The notes below the pieces were generated by a model. That model saw only the letters and a program-made list of their open reading frames with translations, was not told the DNA's origin and searched no databases. This document shows positions 6,629 to 16,673 of a stretch of DNA of 64,000 nucleotides, in pieces (position 1 is the first letter of the stretch; each line of letters starts with the position of its first letter). Source of the stretch: Imperialibacter sp965651695 (GTDB taxonomy: Bacteria > Bacteroidota > Bacteroidia > Cytophagales > Cyclobacteriaceae); contig CBFGTI010000005.1 of assembly GCA_965651695.1 (NCBI GenBank), positions 15,057-79,056 on the forward strand. Reading direction: 5' to 3'. The position numbers and the translations under genes were made by a program.

Positions 6629-8959
6629 CTAGAATGGATAACCGAAGGCGATGTTGTAAATAATGTTGCTTTGTCGCCAGGTTTTGCTGGTAAAATCAAC
6701 TTCGTCTATCACCCATCTTTCCTGTAGCGGAAGCCAGGGTTTTCGCAAAGGAAAGGCGACGTCGAATCGGAGGATGAAGAAACCAAGGTTGAGTCGGAGG
6801 CCTGCTCCGGCACCCACGGCTACCTCGTTCATAAAGGTGCTTGAGTCAAAGCCTGCGCCTGGCTTTTGGTCGTCGTTCCAAAGCCAGATGTTGCCCGCGT
6901 CCACAAACACGGCACCCTCAAGCATACTGTAGAAGGCGGTGCGGTATTCGATGCTCGACTCCAACCGGAAGTCACCGGTTTCATCCAAAATAAAGCCCGA
7001 CTCGTTGCGGCTTTCCCCGGCATCGTACGACCCCGGCCCCAGCGACCTGGCCCGGAAGGCCCTGATGCCGTTGGAGCCGCCTGCCGAAAATTGCTTAATA
7101 AATGGTACGTTGTCGGAGTTGCCCAGGGCACGAGCCGCTCCTATCAAAAACCGGGTGGCGAGCTCCTGCTTGCGGCTCAGCTGACGGTAATACCGGAAGT
7201 CGGCCGAAGCTTTTACATACTGGGAGTAAGGGCTGCGGAATATTTTATAGTCGCCGTCGTCGGAAGGCTGGTCGCCTACCGCCTGCTGGGCAAGGTACAG
7301 CAGGTTGCCCGAGAGGTCGACATTCCCATTGAAAAAGAAGTTATTCCACCTGAATGCTGCTTTCTCATCCCGGCCGGTAAGCTTGGTATTGTACTCGTAG
7401 TTGTAAGTGCTTCCTATTATAAACTGGTTGTCGAGACTGCGGCGCAGGTTTTGGTCCATGTTTAATCTCTTCTCAAAATCAGGCGAAACGTTGGTGAGCC
7501 TTACATATGAGATGCTTATGGGGAAAAGCTGATGGCTTTTGGTGGTCGACTCACGCCAGATAAAGCCATAGCCGGTTTCGAAGGAGTTGAGCGTAAAAAC
7601 ATTCACCCGGTTTTGAAGCCGGAGGCCCGCTCGTACCGTGGTTTTGGGAATGAACCTGCGGTTGAAGTACTGCAACTGGAAAGGCAACACCAACCGGGGA
7701 AAAGTAAGGGATGACTGAAGGTTTATTTCGAACGCATTGAGCGGGGGCTTGTTCAGGCCGCCGAGCTGAATGTCGTACGACCCGCTGGCAGAAACATCCA
7801 GCAGCTCTGCCCCTCCCAGCGCGTTACGGTTCAGAAAGGCGATGGTAAGTGCAGGGCCTACAAAGTTGTTGGACTTGGATACCGCCTGCGCTTCGAGGCG
7901 CAGCGACTTTTTGGGCAGCGTGGTAAGGTAGATGCTCGAAGTGAGCCTGGCAGAGTCGCTCTCGAAAAACTTAACATTTACAAATTTGAACACGCCAAGG
8001 TTGTATAGATGCTCCAGCGTATATTTCTCCGCGGTTTTAGTGTAAATATCCCCCGGCGCATAGTTTATATGGTCCGTAAGCATCTCTTTCTTCAGCTCGC
8101 CTGGGTCTTTCACAAAAGTGTACTCCCTGAATTGTTCTTTTTTGAGGCTGGTTAGCGTATCTCGCGTAATCGAGTAGCCGGGGTACACGTTCACGGAATC
8201 TATCACAAATTTCCAGCGAGCTTCCCGGGGCGTCTTTTCCGATAAATTGAACGTAAGATCAACCTGGTGTTCTCCTACCGTGCTGTCGGCCAGGTATACC
8301 AGGTAGTCGTCGTTGAAGGCGTAAAATCCTTCGTCGGCTACCATTTCTTCAATTTGCTTTTGCTCCAATACAAGCCGGTCGACATCGTAAAGCTGGCCGG
8401 GTTCCAAAAGCGTTTTCTCCTTTATATTTTCAATAATTGGCGCATATACACTATCAACTTTGGGGTAAATGATATTTCGGAGCCGATAGGCATTGCCCGG
8501 GTAAACATGGTAGATAATCTCCCCCCTGGTCTTTTTCACAACTACGTCGCTCTCTACATAAGCCTGAAAAAAGCCATGGTTCCACAAGTAGCTTTCGAGT
8601 GCAGAAGACGTTCGCTCATCATCGGCGTCGGCCATCAGCACGGGCGCCTCGCCAAGCCTGTTTTTCACAAAAGAAGCGAATCCTGTTTCTTTTTTTGGGG
8701 TGCCTGCAATGTGATAGAGCCACACCCGGGGCCGGGAGCCAAGAAACATGGTATTGGGCTTGGGTGTAAGCAGTGCCGTGAGCCCTTCAGTAAGCGCACC
8801 CTTGTTGGGAATTCCTTTTTCACTATGGTATTTTATGTTGGCGCCCATGTAGTACCGCTCCCCATCGGCCAGGTATTTGGTGCCCGTGCACGCACTGAAT
8901 AGTACACATGCCAGCAGACAGAGATGATGTATGGCTAAGCAGTACTTTTTCTTTCTCAT
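6629..8959 (-). CDS. tamL: TamL, BamA/TamA-family outer-membrane lipoprotein
   Basis: A 776-residue protein with a lipoprotein signal (HHLCLLACVLFSACTGTKYL, cysteine at about residue 24). It continues with POTRA-like repeats (about 40-370, for example NIIYPKVDSVYAPIIENIKE) and a C-terminal Omp85 barrel. The barrel includes GGSNGIRAFRARSLGPGSY (the VRGY/F-like loop motif of the superfamily) and a closing strand IIYNIAFGYPF with terminal aromatic. Bacteroidota use this lipidated TamA homologue, TamL, with TamB in outer-membrane biogenesis or lipid transport. Its ATG overlaps the tamB stop by four bases (ATGA at 8956-8959), so the two are translationally coupled. Confidence 0.9.
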   Translation of the reverse strand: MRKKKYCLAIHHLCLLACVLFSACTGTKYLADGERYYMGANIKYHSEKGIPNKGALTEGLTALLTPKPNTMFLGSRPRVWLYHIAGTPKKETGFASFVKNRLGEAPVLMADADDERTSSALESYLWNHGFFQAYVESDVVVKKTRGEIIYHVYPGNAYRLRNIIYPKVDSVYAPIIENIKEKTLLEPGQLYDVDRLVLEQKQIEEMVADEGFYAFNDDYLVYLADSTVGEHQVDLTFNLSEKTPREARWKFVIDSVNVYPGYSITRDTLTSLKKEQFREYTFVKDPGELKKEMLTDHINYAPGDIYTKTAEKYTLEHLYNLGVFKFVNVKFFESDSARLTSSIYLTTLPKKSLRLEAQAVSKSNNFVGPALTIAFLNRNALGGAELLDVSASGSYDIQLGGLNKPPLNAFEINLQSSLTFPRLVLPFQLQYFNRRFIPKTTVRAGLRLQNRVNVFTLNSFETGYGFIWRESTTKSHQLFPISISYVRLTNVSPDFEKRLNMDQNLRRSLDNQFIIGSTYNYEYNTKLTGRDEKAAFRWNNFFFNGNVDLSGNLLYLAQQAVGDQPSDDGDYKIFRSPYSQYVKASADFRYYRQLSRKQELATRFLIGAARALGNSDNVPFIKQFSAGGSNGIRAFRARSLGPGSYDAGESRNESGFILDETGDFRLESSIEYRTAFYSMLEGAVFVDAGNIWLWNDDQKPGAGFDSSTFMNEVAVGAGAGLRLNLGFFILRFDVAFPLRKPWLPLQERWVIDEVDFTSKTWRQSNIIYNIAFGYPF

Positions 8960-11900
8960 TTAAACTGATATTCTTTATCGTTGAGGTTGAAAAGCTCTTT
9001 AAACTTGTTGTAGTCCCTTACATAGATGACGCCCGTTCCTGTCTCAATTATTTCGCCGTTAACTATATCGAACTCGTTGCGGCGGAATCCCAGCAGCCGA
9101 AGCCGGCCGTCCTCAGTCAGCTTGTACTCAAGCAGGAGATCGCCTATGTAGTCCGACAGGTTTTGCTGTTGCTGCCGGTTTCCCTCCAGGGCCACGTTAC
9201 CAGCAACCTTCACTGTCAGTCTTTCGTCAAAAAGGCTTTTGGACACTCCCAGTTCAAGATCGGTGCGGTTTTCCACGTCGCCCGACGAGTAGTCTTCGTA
9301 CGACTCAACGTTTACATCCAGCTGCACACCTCCCACATTGTCGGTAAGTTTGTTTAGCTGCTCACTAAGCAGCCGGCTCACACTGCGGCGGGCATTATCT
9401 TCAAAACTGGTGCCCCCCTCGCTTGCTAGCGGATTGTCTGAAATAAACCTTTTTAACACCAGCAACGCAAACACCTGCTTGTTAAGGTCCGATTCCCTGG
9501 AGTTGATTTCCTGTATTCTGGCATAAATACTCCCCTCAAGTGCATTGCGGTTTGCCTCTGGCATGTCCAGCCCAAAGCTGATCTCCGGGCCGGAAAGGTT
9601 TCCTTCAATGTTCAGCGCTACTTCGAAAGGCAGCCGCTGGCGATAGCGGTTTAGCTGCGATGTATTGGCATTGCTGATCTGGTTGATCACCAGGTCGATA
9701 GGCTGCGCTTCAACAGTAGTGAGGGCTGTAATATCGAGCTGCGCACTCAGAGGGTCGCCAGTCCAGGTAATGGTGCTGCCCGGTGCTATGGTGAAATTTC
9801 GCTTTAGTACCTGATAAAAGCTGAGCTGGTATGCGCCTTCCGACAGCGTGTAGCGCCCAGACAGCTGAAGATCGCCTGCGCGATTCATGGCGAGACTCAG
9901 GTTGGCATCGCCCTGCACAGTAAGCTGGTCCTGCGTAATCGGGTCGATTACTATTTGCAGCGTGGAGTTATCGTGCAGCTCAATATTGGCTGTTAATTCC
10001 ATGCCTTGAAAAGCGTAGCTCACACTGTCGATAACATCGGGATTTGGGGATGCCCGAAGGGTATCGGCCGGGTCGATAAATTTTACCACGTTGGGTTGAT
10101 TGAGCGCCTGCTCCTGGGTTTCAATAAGTACGTAGGTGAGTTTGCTGCCGCGATTCACTTCCATATCGAAGTTGACATTGGGCCTTGCCGAAGAGCCGGT
10201 AACCGATGCATTCATGTTGATGTTCAGGTTGCCAAAGTACATCTCGTTGTCGTCGGCGGTGGTATTGAGAACCTGAAAGTTTTGCGCCTCCAGTGAAAGG
10301 TCGAACGTGTAAAAGCTGGCGTTTTCTATTGCTACCGAACCATTGAGGCTTGCTGTATTCTTGTTGGCGTCGGCCAGCTCAAAATTATCAAACGACAGCG
10401 TGGAGTTGCGGAACCGCAGCGTTTCGTTGCTCACCGTCAGTGCAGAATTGAGCATAGCCGGGGTAAAAGTTGTGTTGATGAAACGAATGCTGCCGTTGAC
10501 ACCAGGATCTGCCGGCGCTCCGGTTATGTCGATGTTTGCCTTCATAGTGCCAGCTATATCCCGCACTGTTTCGCCGGTTACGGGCTCCAGCAGTGAGAGG
10601 TTCAGTTGCTCGAGCCTGATCTTAAAGTCGAGTTGGTTCGCGGCAGCAGAGTCGGTGTCGTAGGTTCCCCGAATAGTTGCCACATTGGGGCCTGCCAGTG
10701 CCACATCCACGTTGTAAAGCTTGCTCCCGCCATTCTTGATATCAATTTGCAGGTCGCCCCAGGTTTGCCCGAGGTAGCCGAGGCCGGCTATCTGCAAACC
10801 CGCATCAATAGCATAGGCATCTTCCAAAAGCGTAATGTCGACCGAACCCTCGAGCGTGCCGGCCAGCACGTCGTCTTCTTTCTTCATGCCTTCGGCCAAC
10901 CCTCCAAGATTAAAATTTTCGAATGCGATACTTGCGAGCGAATCCTGGGCAACGGTGCCTTCTATCTTTACACGCTGCTCGCCATTGGTCAATTCAAAGT
11001 TGTGCGCCGAAAAGCCCGGTTCTTTAAACAATAAATAATTACTCTCCCGGGCCACCCAGGGGGTATACGCCAGGATGAGGCTGTCGGGCTCAATTTCGAA
11101 CCTGAATGCCGACTGCTCAAGGCTTTCGAAATTTCCACGAAGCAGGTAAGCAGGCATGCCTGTGGTATCGGGCACTTCCAGCCGTATGTGATAAATGTTA
11201 TCTGCCAGCACACCATCGAAATCGAACCCGCGCATTACAGAATTGGCCGTGGAAAGCTCGTTAAGGTTAACCCGGGTAGTGAGTTCGTCCGCATCCGACC
11301 TTACCAAAATTACGAGGGAGTCGATGCTAATGCCACTATATACCATTTCATTGATGCTCAGGGTCATCGCGAGTTGATGCTTCTCACTGTCGAAGCTTCC
11401 TTCAAAAATCCCGGGATCTATAGATTCCAGCCCCGGCACCAATATTTCGGTTAGCAAATCGGTTTTTTTCAAGTCCAGAAAAAACTCAAACTGCTGCACA
11501 CTGTCGGCCTTAGCAGCATCATAGTCGTCGAGGTCGTAGTACCGGTCGATATGCTCACTCAACACAGCCGGCAACGACGGAATATCGATATCACCTCTAA
11601 AATATCCTTCCATCATATCGGAGTCGATCGTGATGTCGGTTCGGCCCTCCTGCTCAACCGAGGCAAACAGAAGAGAGTCGACCCGGTAGGTGCCAATGCC
11701 GTTGTTTGCAGAAAATTGCCTTATTGCAAAATCTCCTTTAAACTTCCTGAAGTCGGCGGTTTGAAGGTCGGAGTCGATTTGCGCTGTCAACACCAGCGGT
11801 GTTTTCCGCAGGTTCAGTGCTTCAAGGTCGGCATAGTCAAGGTCGAGGTCGACTTTATACGACATTTCATCACTTCCGTAGTCGATATCGCCGTCGAACG

Positions 11901-13941
11901 TAAATTTCAGATTTTCGTCGTCAATGGAAATGTTGCCATTGAAGAGCACGTTGGTCAGCTGTCCGCTAATGTTGATGTCGTTGTAAACGTACTTCTGATA
12001 ATCAATAGCTGCTATCCGGCCTTCAATTTCGGCGCGAATACTATCCGGTTCTGTGCCACTCCCGGCAACAGAGAAGTCGAGCGCCAACTGCTGAAAGTTT
12101 ACCGTGTCTTTTATCAGGCTGCCAAGATTGAAACCGTCGGTACGTACGCTGAGGTCGTAAACAGGGTTGGGCAAACGGGTTGCGTCGTAGGTGGCATCAA
12201 GTACAAAATCGCCAAAGCTTGAAGTGAGTGTGCCGTTTGCCTGCAGGTTGTCGGGCGCACCAGAAGCCGTGGCCTGGAGCCCAAAGCTCGCAGGCAGCTG
12301 TATGCTGGTAGGCAAAAGGCTATCCGCCAGCAGCCGGGCTACGTTGCGACTGGAGCTGCTCAGGTGAATGTTGCTAAAGCCAAAGGTTATATTTTCAGCA
12401 TCAGGAAGTCCCTTAACATTTCCGGCCAGCAGCAGGTGTGTATCCGATAGCAACTTCATTTCCAGCCGGGTGAGGTTGAGGTCGTCTATTCGTCCGTCTG
12501 CCTTTACCTCAAAACTCAAAGGAAAGTTGAACGGCTTTCTTACCGGCACGCTGTCCAGCGCATGGGGATTAAAATAAAGCAGATCCGCCGGATGAATAAA
12601 TGAATTGGTCATTCGCAACGCTACCCTTGTGCTGCCGCTGCCAATTTGGTCGGGAGCGCTAAATGCTAATGACACGCTGCCCCTCAAGTGGCTTTCCCTG
12701 GTGTGGATGTCAATATTTTTGACATTCAGGATCGTATCGTTCATGTAAAAATCGGCGCCTGTATCAAAAAGCGTAAAATTGTCGCCCTCTCTAAAAGTAA
12801 GCGAGCTGATGCCCGCCTGTATTAAAGAACCGTCGTAGGCCACGTCCGAAACAAGGCCGGATAGCCCCTCCAGTTTGATGTGGTTGGGGTCGAAGCCATT
12901 GGCACGCACGGCCTCGCCTACATCATAAGCTATGTTGTTCTTTTCAAGCGCAAGTTCGCCCAGCTTCACACTCCAGCCGTTGGCAGGGGTGGTAGTGGTG
13001 GCTACAGTTGCTGGCTGTGCTGCGGTGGTTGTATCTTCATCAGCCGTGGCGGGCATGCCAATGGCTACCCTGGAGTTTTGCAGCCTCAGACCTGCTATGT
13101 CGGCCATCATTTCCTTCATGTTGACCGTTGCTGCATCCACCCCAAATTCATCTATAAATACGTCTGCATCCACGGCTTCAGAATTAAACACTGCCGAAGA
13201 ATTGCTGATAAGGAGCTCGTCTACCACAAACAAGTAGTCAGGCGGCGGTTGCTCGCCAGGTGCCGGTGGCGCTGCTGTATTATTTGCCGGCGCTCCTGTT
13301 CCTTCTGTGTACCTTATTCGTGCCCCGGTGAGCGCTATCTTGCCGGTTTTAAACTCCGTTTCCGAGGGGTTCAGGTCATCAAGCGCTACCACCAGTTCCG
13401 ACCAGCTTAAGGCCGCGGCCAGTTCCGACTGTTTTTCGTTGTAGCTGATGTCGAAGTTCGTCAGGCTGATGTCGCCTATTGTTATTTCCCATGGTGAGGC
13501 CGTAGTGTCGGCGGGCGTCGTGTCCGAAGCAAACGCCTCTATTACAAATGAGTAGTTGAACGTGCTGTCGTCCGGTAGTTTCACCACCCTGGCCACTAAA
13601 CCGTCCACGCCGATGGCATTCAAACTCACTTTGTTTTCCAGCAGCCGCCAAAGATTCGTGCTTATTCTGGCCTCAGTAAGATATAGCAGCGTGTCGCCCT
13701 GCTGGTCTTGCAGATAGACGTCTTCTATTTCAACAGACGTGGGAAACCCCACGAAGGCACGGCCTATTTCTACCCTGGTTTGCAGCTTATCTTGCAGGTA
13801 CTTTTCCAATTCTCCTACAATGCGGTTCTGCACCCCGGGCAAACGGACGAGCAGTACCGCAGCTACTAGAAGAACTACGATACCAAGGATGAAAAACCCG
13901 AGTATCTTTGCTGCCTTCAAGCTCACCCCCTTTACGCTCAT
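8956..13941 (-). CDS. tamB: TamB, translocation and assembly module inner-membrane protein
   Basis: The start at 13941 (MSVKGVSLKAAKILGFFILG) gives a 1661-residue protein with one N-terminal membrane anchor (about residues 10-35). A very long repetitive beta-rich region follows, of the AsmA/TamB bridge type. The C-terminal DUF490/TamB domain is recognisable (about 1250-1640) by segments such as GDLQLSGRYTLSEGAYQLSF and LEGSIYARIQEINSRESDLN plus QVFALLVLKRF. A Pro/Ala/Thr-rich linker lies near residues 225-240. TamB spans the periplasm as a hydrophobic groove and works with TamL. The upstream in-frame ATG at 13998 adds 19 residues before the charged N-terminus and was rejected. Confidence 0.92.
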   Translation of the reverse strand: MSVKGVSLKAAKILGFFILGIVVLLVAAVLLVRLPGVQNRIVGELEKYLQDKLQTRVEIGRAFVGFPTSVEIEDVYLQDQQGDTLLYLTEARISTNLWRLLENKVSLNAIGVDGLVARVVKLPDDSTFNYSFVIEAFASDTTPADTTASPWEITIGDISLTNFDISYNEKQSELAAALSWSELVVALDDLNPSETEFKTGKIALTGARIRYTEGTGAPANNTAAPPAPGEQPPPDYLFVVDELLISNSSAVFNSEAVDADVFIDEFGVDAATVNMKEMMADIAGLRLQNSRVAIGMPATADEDTTTAAQPATVATTTTPANGWSVKLGELALEKNNIAYDVGEAVRANGFDPNHIKLEGLSGLVSDVAYDGSLIQAGISSLTFREGDNFTLFDTGADFYMNDTILNVKNIDIHTRESHLRGSVSLAFSAPDQIGSGSTRVALRMTNSFIHPADLLYFNPHALDSVPVRKPFNFPLSFEVKADGRIDDLNLTRLEMKLLSDTHLLLAGNVKGLPDAENITFGFSNIHLSSSSRNVARLLADSLLPTSIQLPASFGLQATASGAPDNLQANGTLTSSFGDFVLDATYDATRLPNPVYDLSVRTDGFNLGSLIKDTVNFQQLALDFSVAGSGTEPDSIRAEIEGRIAAIDYQKYVYNDINISGQLTNVLFNGNISIDDENLKFTFDGDIDYGSDEMSYKVDLDLDYADLEALNLRKTPLVLTAQIDSDLQTADFRKFKGDFAIRQFSANNGIGTYRVDSLLFASVEQEGRTDITIDSDMMEGYFRGDIDIPSLPAVLSEHIDRYYDLDDYDAAKADSVQQFEFFLDLKKTDLLTEILVPGLESIDPGIFEGSFDSEKHQLAMTLSINEMVYSGISIDSLVILVRSDADELTTRVNLNELSTANSVMRGFDFDGVLADNIYHIRLEVPDTTGMPAYLLRGNFESLEQSAFRFEIEPDSLILAYTPWVARESNYLLFKEPGFSAHNFELTNGEQRVKIEGTVAQDSLASIAFENFNLGGLAEGMKKEDDVLAGTLEGSVDITLLEDAYAIDAGLQIAGLGYLGQTWGDLQIDIKNGGSKLYNVDVALAGPNVATIRGTYDTDSAAANQLDFKIRLEQLNLSLLEPVTGETVRDIAGTMKANIDITGAPADPGVNGSIRFINTTFTPAMLNSALTVSNETLRFRNSTLSFDNFELADANKNTASLNGSVAIENASFYTFDLSLEAQNFQVLNTTADDNEMYFGNLNINMNASVTGSSARPNVNFDMEVNRGSKLTYVLIETQEQALNQPNVVKFIDPADTLRASPNPDVIDSVSYAFQGMELTANIELHDNSTLQIVIDPITQDQLTVQGDANLSLAMNRAGDLQLSGRYTLSEGAYQLSFYQVLKRNFTIAPGSTITWTGDPLSAQLDITALTTVEAQPIDLVINQISNANTSQLNRYRQRLPFEVALNIEGNLSGPEISFGLDMPEANRNALEGSIYARIQEINSRESDLNKQVFALLVLKRFISDNPLASEGGTSFEDNARRSVSRLLSEQLNKLTDNVGGVQLDVNVESYEDYSSGDVENRTDLELGVSKSLFDERLTVKVAGNVALEGNRQQQQNLSDYIGDLLLEYKLTEDGRLRLLGFRRNEFDIVNGEIIETGTGVIYVRDYNKFKELFNLNDKEYQFK

Positions 13942-14179
13942 AAACAAATAATTTCCGTTAGCCGATCCTTTAAAGGGAAAAACTGTGCCATGGTACAAAT
14001 GTTTACCAAAGAGACACTACAAAAAGATTACATTGGCCACGCCTGGGCGAGAGCCATCGGTAGATGGGTTAAATAAACGAGTATTAAGAAGCAGGTATCT
14101 TTCGCCTAAAAAAATACAGCAAAACTTCCAAGGCTGTTTTTCATCCACACCTCAAGTTCGGCATCGTTTTGCCAGCCAC

Positions 14180-14197
14180 TGTGGAATTTTTTCCACA
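14180..14197. promoter_or_regulatory. Perfect stress-regulon palindrome between tamB and the AI-2E permease gene
   Basis: TGTGGA-N6-TCCACA, a perfect inverted repeat, followed on the plus strand by CCTGC as at 2622 and 22499. It lies in the divergent gap, about 180 bases before the permease start and 240 before tamB, so it could act on either. Confidence 0.6.
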
Positions 14198-14373
14198 CCT
14201 GCAAACAAGGGCTGTTTTACTTACACCGCTACCGCATTGCCTGTTAACTCGCGAAGCCCGGCTTGAGCGGATTTTCCTTTTCTGGTCTGATTTTTTCACA
14301 ATCCCACATCGCCGACCCACTTCTGAACGAAGTGCATAGTCGTATTTCATTTCACTCTGATGCCCTAAGCCCA

Positions 14374-15483
14374 ATGCATTTTTCGTTTAAAGGAACCTTC
14401 TTTTGCCTGGCATGTACTGCCGGTCTATTTATATTACTTCATTTTGGCAAGCCCCTGATTATTCCCCTTTCAATGGCGCTTCTGCTGGCATTCATTTTAT
14501 ATCCACTTTGCAAGCGGCTTGAAAATTTGGGGCTCAACCGCATTTGGGCAACGGTAGCCTGCCTGTTTGGTCTTTTCGTGGCGGCAGCCGGCACCATGTT
14601 TTTGTTCTCGAGGCAAATTGTGACAGTGGCAGGCCAGTTTTCCGATTTTCAGTTTAAACTGCTCACGCTGTTAAGCGACGGGTTAAAGTTTGCGCACGAC
14701 AAGATCAGCATAATCCCCTACCTGGGTATCTATAGCTTAATGGAAAAGGGGAAAGAATGGCTGCAGGAGTCGGGTGAAGGCTTGGTAACCGACACCTTTA
14801 CGCAAACCGCCTCCCTGGTATCGGGCTTTATCATGGTGGTGGTGTTTACCTTTCTGCTGCTCATTTACAGGCGCGGCCTTGTGGAAGCCGCAACCCGGTT
14901 TGCAGCACCCGAAAATAAAACCAAAGTGGTGCGGATGATCTCCCGCATGCAAAAGGTGGGAAAACAATATGTATTTGGCATGGCCATTATGATATGTATC
15001 CTTGGCTTTGCCAATAGCCTGGCTCTTTTACTTATCGGCATCGATCACGCCTTCTTTTTCGGTTTCATGGCGGCCATTCTGGCCGTTATTCCCTATGTGG
15101 GCACTACACTGGGCGCCGTAGTGCCTGCCACCTATGCTGCTATGACACACGACTCGCCGTTCGTTCCGTTGCTGGTAATCGGGGCCTTTGCGGTTATCCA
15201 GATTGTGGAAGGCAATTATCTTAGCCCAAAAATTGTGGGGGGACAGCTCAATGTAAACGCCCTGGCGGCCATTATTACGCTGGTAATCGGCGGATACCTG
15301 TGGGGTATAGCAGGTATGGCCCTGTTCTTACCGCTCACCGCCATACTAAAAGTATTCTGCGACTACTTTACAGAGTTGAGGCCGTTGGCGACCTTTCTGG
15401 GACCGGAGCTTAACGCTGAAGAAGAGACTTTGGACGCAATAAACCCCGTGCTCGAACCCGCACCTACCAAACCTGCCGATTAA
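14374..15483 (+). CDS. AI-2E/PerM-family membrane permease
   Basis: The start at 14374 (MHFSFKGTFFCLACTAGLF) places the first membrane helix directly after the N-terminus; the longer frame from 14263 adds a non-hydrophobic extension. The 369-residue protein has the usual arrangement of the AI-2E transporter (PerM/TqsA) family. There are paired N-terminal helices (about 10-70), a long amphipathic region (90-145), then a helix cluster with VVVFTFLLLIYRRG, the family motif AVIPYVGTTLGAVVPA, and a final helix GIAGMALFLPLTAILKVF. Substrates vary in the family (signals, ions) and cannot be read. A DUF748 gene follows after 83 bases, perhaps cotranscribed. Confidence 0.88.
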   Translation: MHFSFKGTFFCLACTAGLFILLHFGKPLIIPLSMALLLAFILYPLCKRLENLGLNRIWATVACLFGLFVAAAGTMFLFSRQIVTVAGQFSDFQFKLLTLLSDGLKFAHDKISIIPYLGIYSLMEKGKEWLQESGEGLVTDTFTQTASLVSGFIMVVVFTFLLLIYRRGLVEAATRFAAPENKTKVVRMISRMQKVGKQYVFGMAIMICILGFANSLALLLIGIDHAFFFGFMAAILAVIPYVGTTLGAVVPATYAAMTHDSPFVPLLVIGAFAVIQIVEGNYLSPKIVGGQLNVNALAAIITLVIGGYLWGIAGMALFLPLTAILKVFCDYFTELRPLATFLGPELNAEEETLDAINPVLEPAPTKPAD

Positions 15484-15566
15484 CGAATAGCAACCGGCCA
15501 AGAGCAAACATTAGTCAATCAACCCCGGTGGTTAGTTCCCTCGGACAGAAACACACATCAACACTT

Positions 15567-16637
15567 ATGAAGACGATATATAAAGTACTGATAGCAATAG
15601 TAATTCTACTGGTAGGGTTTCGAATTTACCTCCCATACCTGGTGACAGATTACGTGAACAACTCTCTGCAGGAAATACCGGACTATACAGGTGGCATTAC
15701 CGACGTAGACATTCACCTTTACCGCGGAGCTTATGTGATAGACAGTTTAAAGATACTGAAAGTTGAGGGCGATGTACCCGTACCGTTTGTAGCCATCGAC
15801 CGGGTTGACCTTTCCGTAGAGTGGGGTGCATTGTTCAAAGGCGCTATCACCGGCGAAATCCACCTCACCAATCCCGAGCTCAACTTTGTCACTTCGCGCG
15901 ACACTGCCAACGCCCAGAACGGTGAAAATGTGGACTGGACGAAGCCCATAAAAGAGCTTATGCCGCTCAAAATCAACGTATTTTCAACCACAAACGGCAC
16001 TATTCACTACCGCGACTATGAGTCTGAACCTGCCGTAGATGTATTCATTAAAAACCTCGATCTGAGAGCCGAAAACCTCTCCAACGTGGAGTACGAGGGC
16101 GACACGCTTCCCTCTTCTCTCCGAGCCACCGGCACCTCTCTTGGGGGCGGCAAATTGCTGATACACGGAGGTCTTAACCTCGTAAAGCAAGTACCTGATG
16201 CCGACCTTGAGCTGGAGTTTGAAGGCGTAGACATCACCTCCCTCAACGATTTCCTGGAGGCATACGCTAAAATTGATGCAGAAGCAGGCACTTTTTTTCT
16301 TTACAGCGAGGTGGTAATTAAAGATGGCTTGATGGAGGGATACGTCAAACCCGTTATTCGCGACCTGAAGGTGGTGAACCTGGAAGATGAGGACAAACCG
16401 TTTATTAAGGCGTGGGAGGTAGTAGCTGGCGGTGTTGCCGAACTGTTTGAAAACCAGCCGGAGGACCAGGTTGCTTCAAGAATTCCGCTCGAAGGCGATC
16501 TTAATAAGCCGGACACAAAAGTGCTTCCCACTATTTGGGCTGTGTTTTCCAATGCCTTTATTGAAGCCTTTTCGCTTGAAACCGATGATCAAATCAACTT
16601 TTCGGCCGACAGCGAACAGGGAGGCGAGGGCGGGTAG
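15567..16637 (+). CDS. DUF748/AsmA-like envelope protein
   Basis: The start at 15567 gives MKTIYKVLIAIVILLVGFRI, a single N-terminal anchor (about residues 5-25). The periplasmic part carries DUF748 hallmarks: YVNNSLQEIPDYTGGITDVD, a VDIHLYRGAYVIDSL strand, a VPFVAIDRVDLSVEWGALFK segment, and ITGEIHLTNPELNFV (about 100-115). The C-terminal amphipathic stretch IWAVFSNAFIEAFSL is also typical. The family is related to AsmA/TamB bridge proteins, so a lipid-transfer or envelope-assembly role is plausible but inferred. The end is acidic and glycine-rich (SEQGGEGG). It faces a second AsmA-like gene on the other strand, 36 bases away. Confidence 0.8.
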   Translation: MKTIYKVLIAIVILLVGFRIYLPYLVTDYVNNSLQEIPDYTGGITDVDIHLYRGAYVIDSLKILKVEGDVPVPFVAIDRVDLSVEWGALFKGAITGEIHLTNPELNFVTSRDTANAQNGENVDWTKPIKELMPLKINVFSTTNGTIHYRDYESEPAVDVFIKNLDLRAENLSNVEYEGDTLPSSLRATGTSLGGGKLLIHGGLNLVKQVPDADLELEFEGVDITSLNDFLEAYAKIDAEAGTFFLYSEVVIKDGLMEGYVKPVIRDLKVVNLEDEDKPFIKAWEVVAGGVAELFENQPEDQVASRIPLEGDLNKPDTKVLPTIWAVFSNAFIEAFSLETDDQINFSADSEQGGEGG

Positions 16638-16673
16638 CGTGCGCCGGTTTGCAGAGCAAGGAGTCTTGCGAAC

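Noticed and set aside
8267..8902. 211-residue plus-strand open frame
   Set aside because: Antisense shadow of tamL; no domain pattern, and tamL has complete family features.
11551..12222. 223-residue plus-strand open frame
   Set aside because: Antisense to tamB; sequence has no signal peptide or recognisable motif.
14180..14197. Sigma-54 promoter reading of the palindrome
   Set aside because: The GG to GC distance is about 16 bases, not 10; the NtrC neighbour is not evidence enough.
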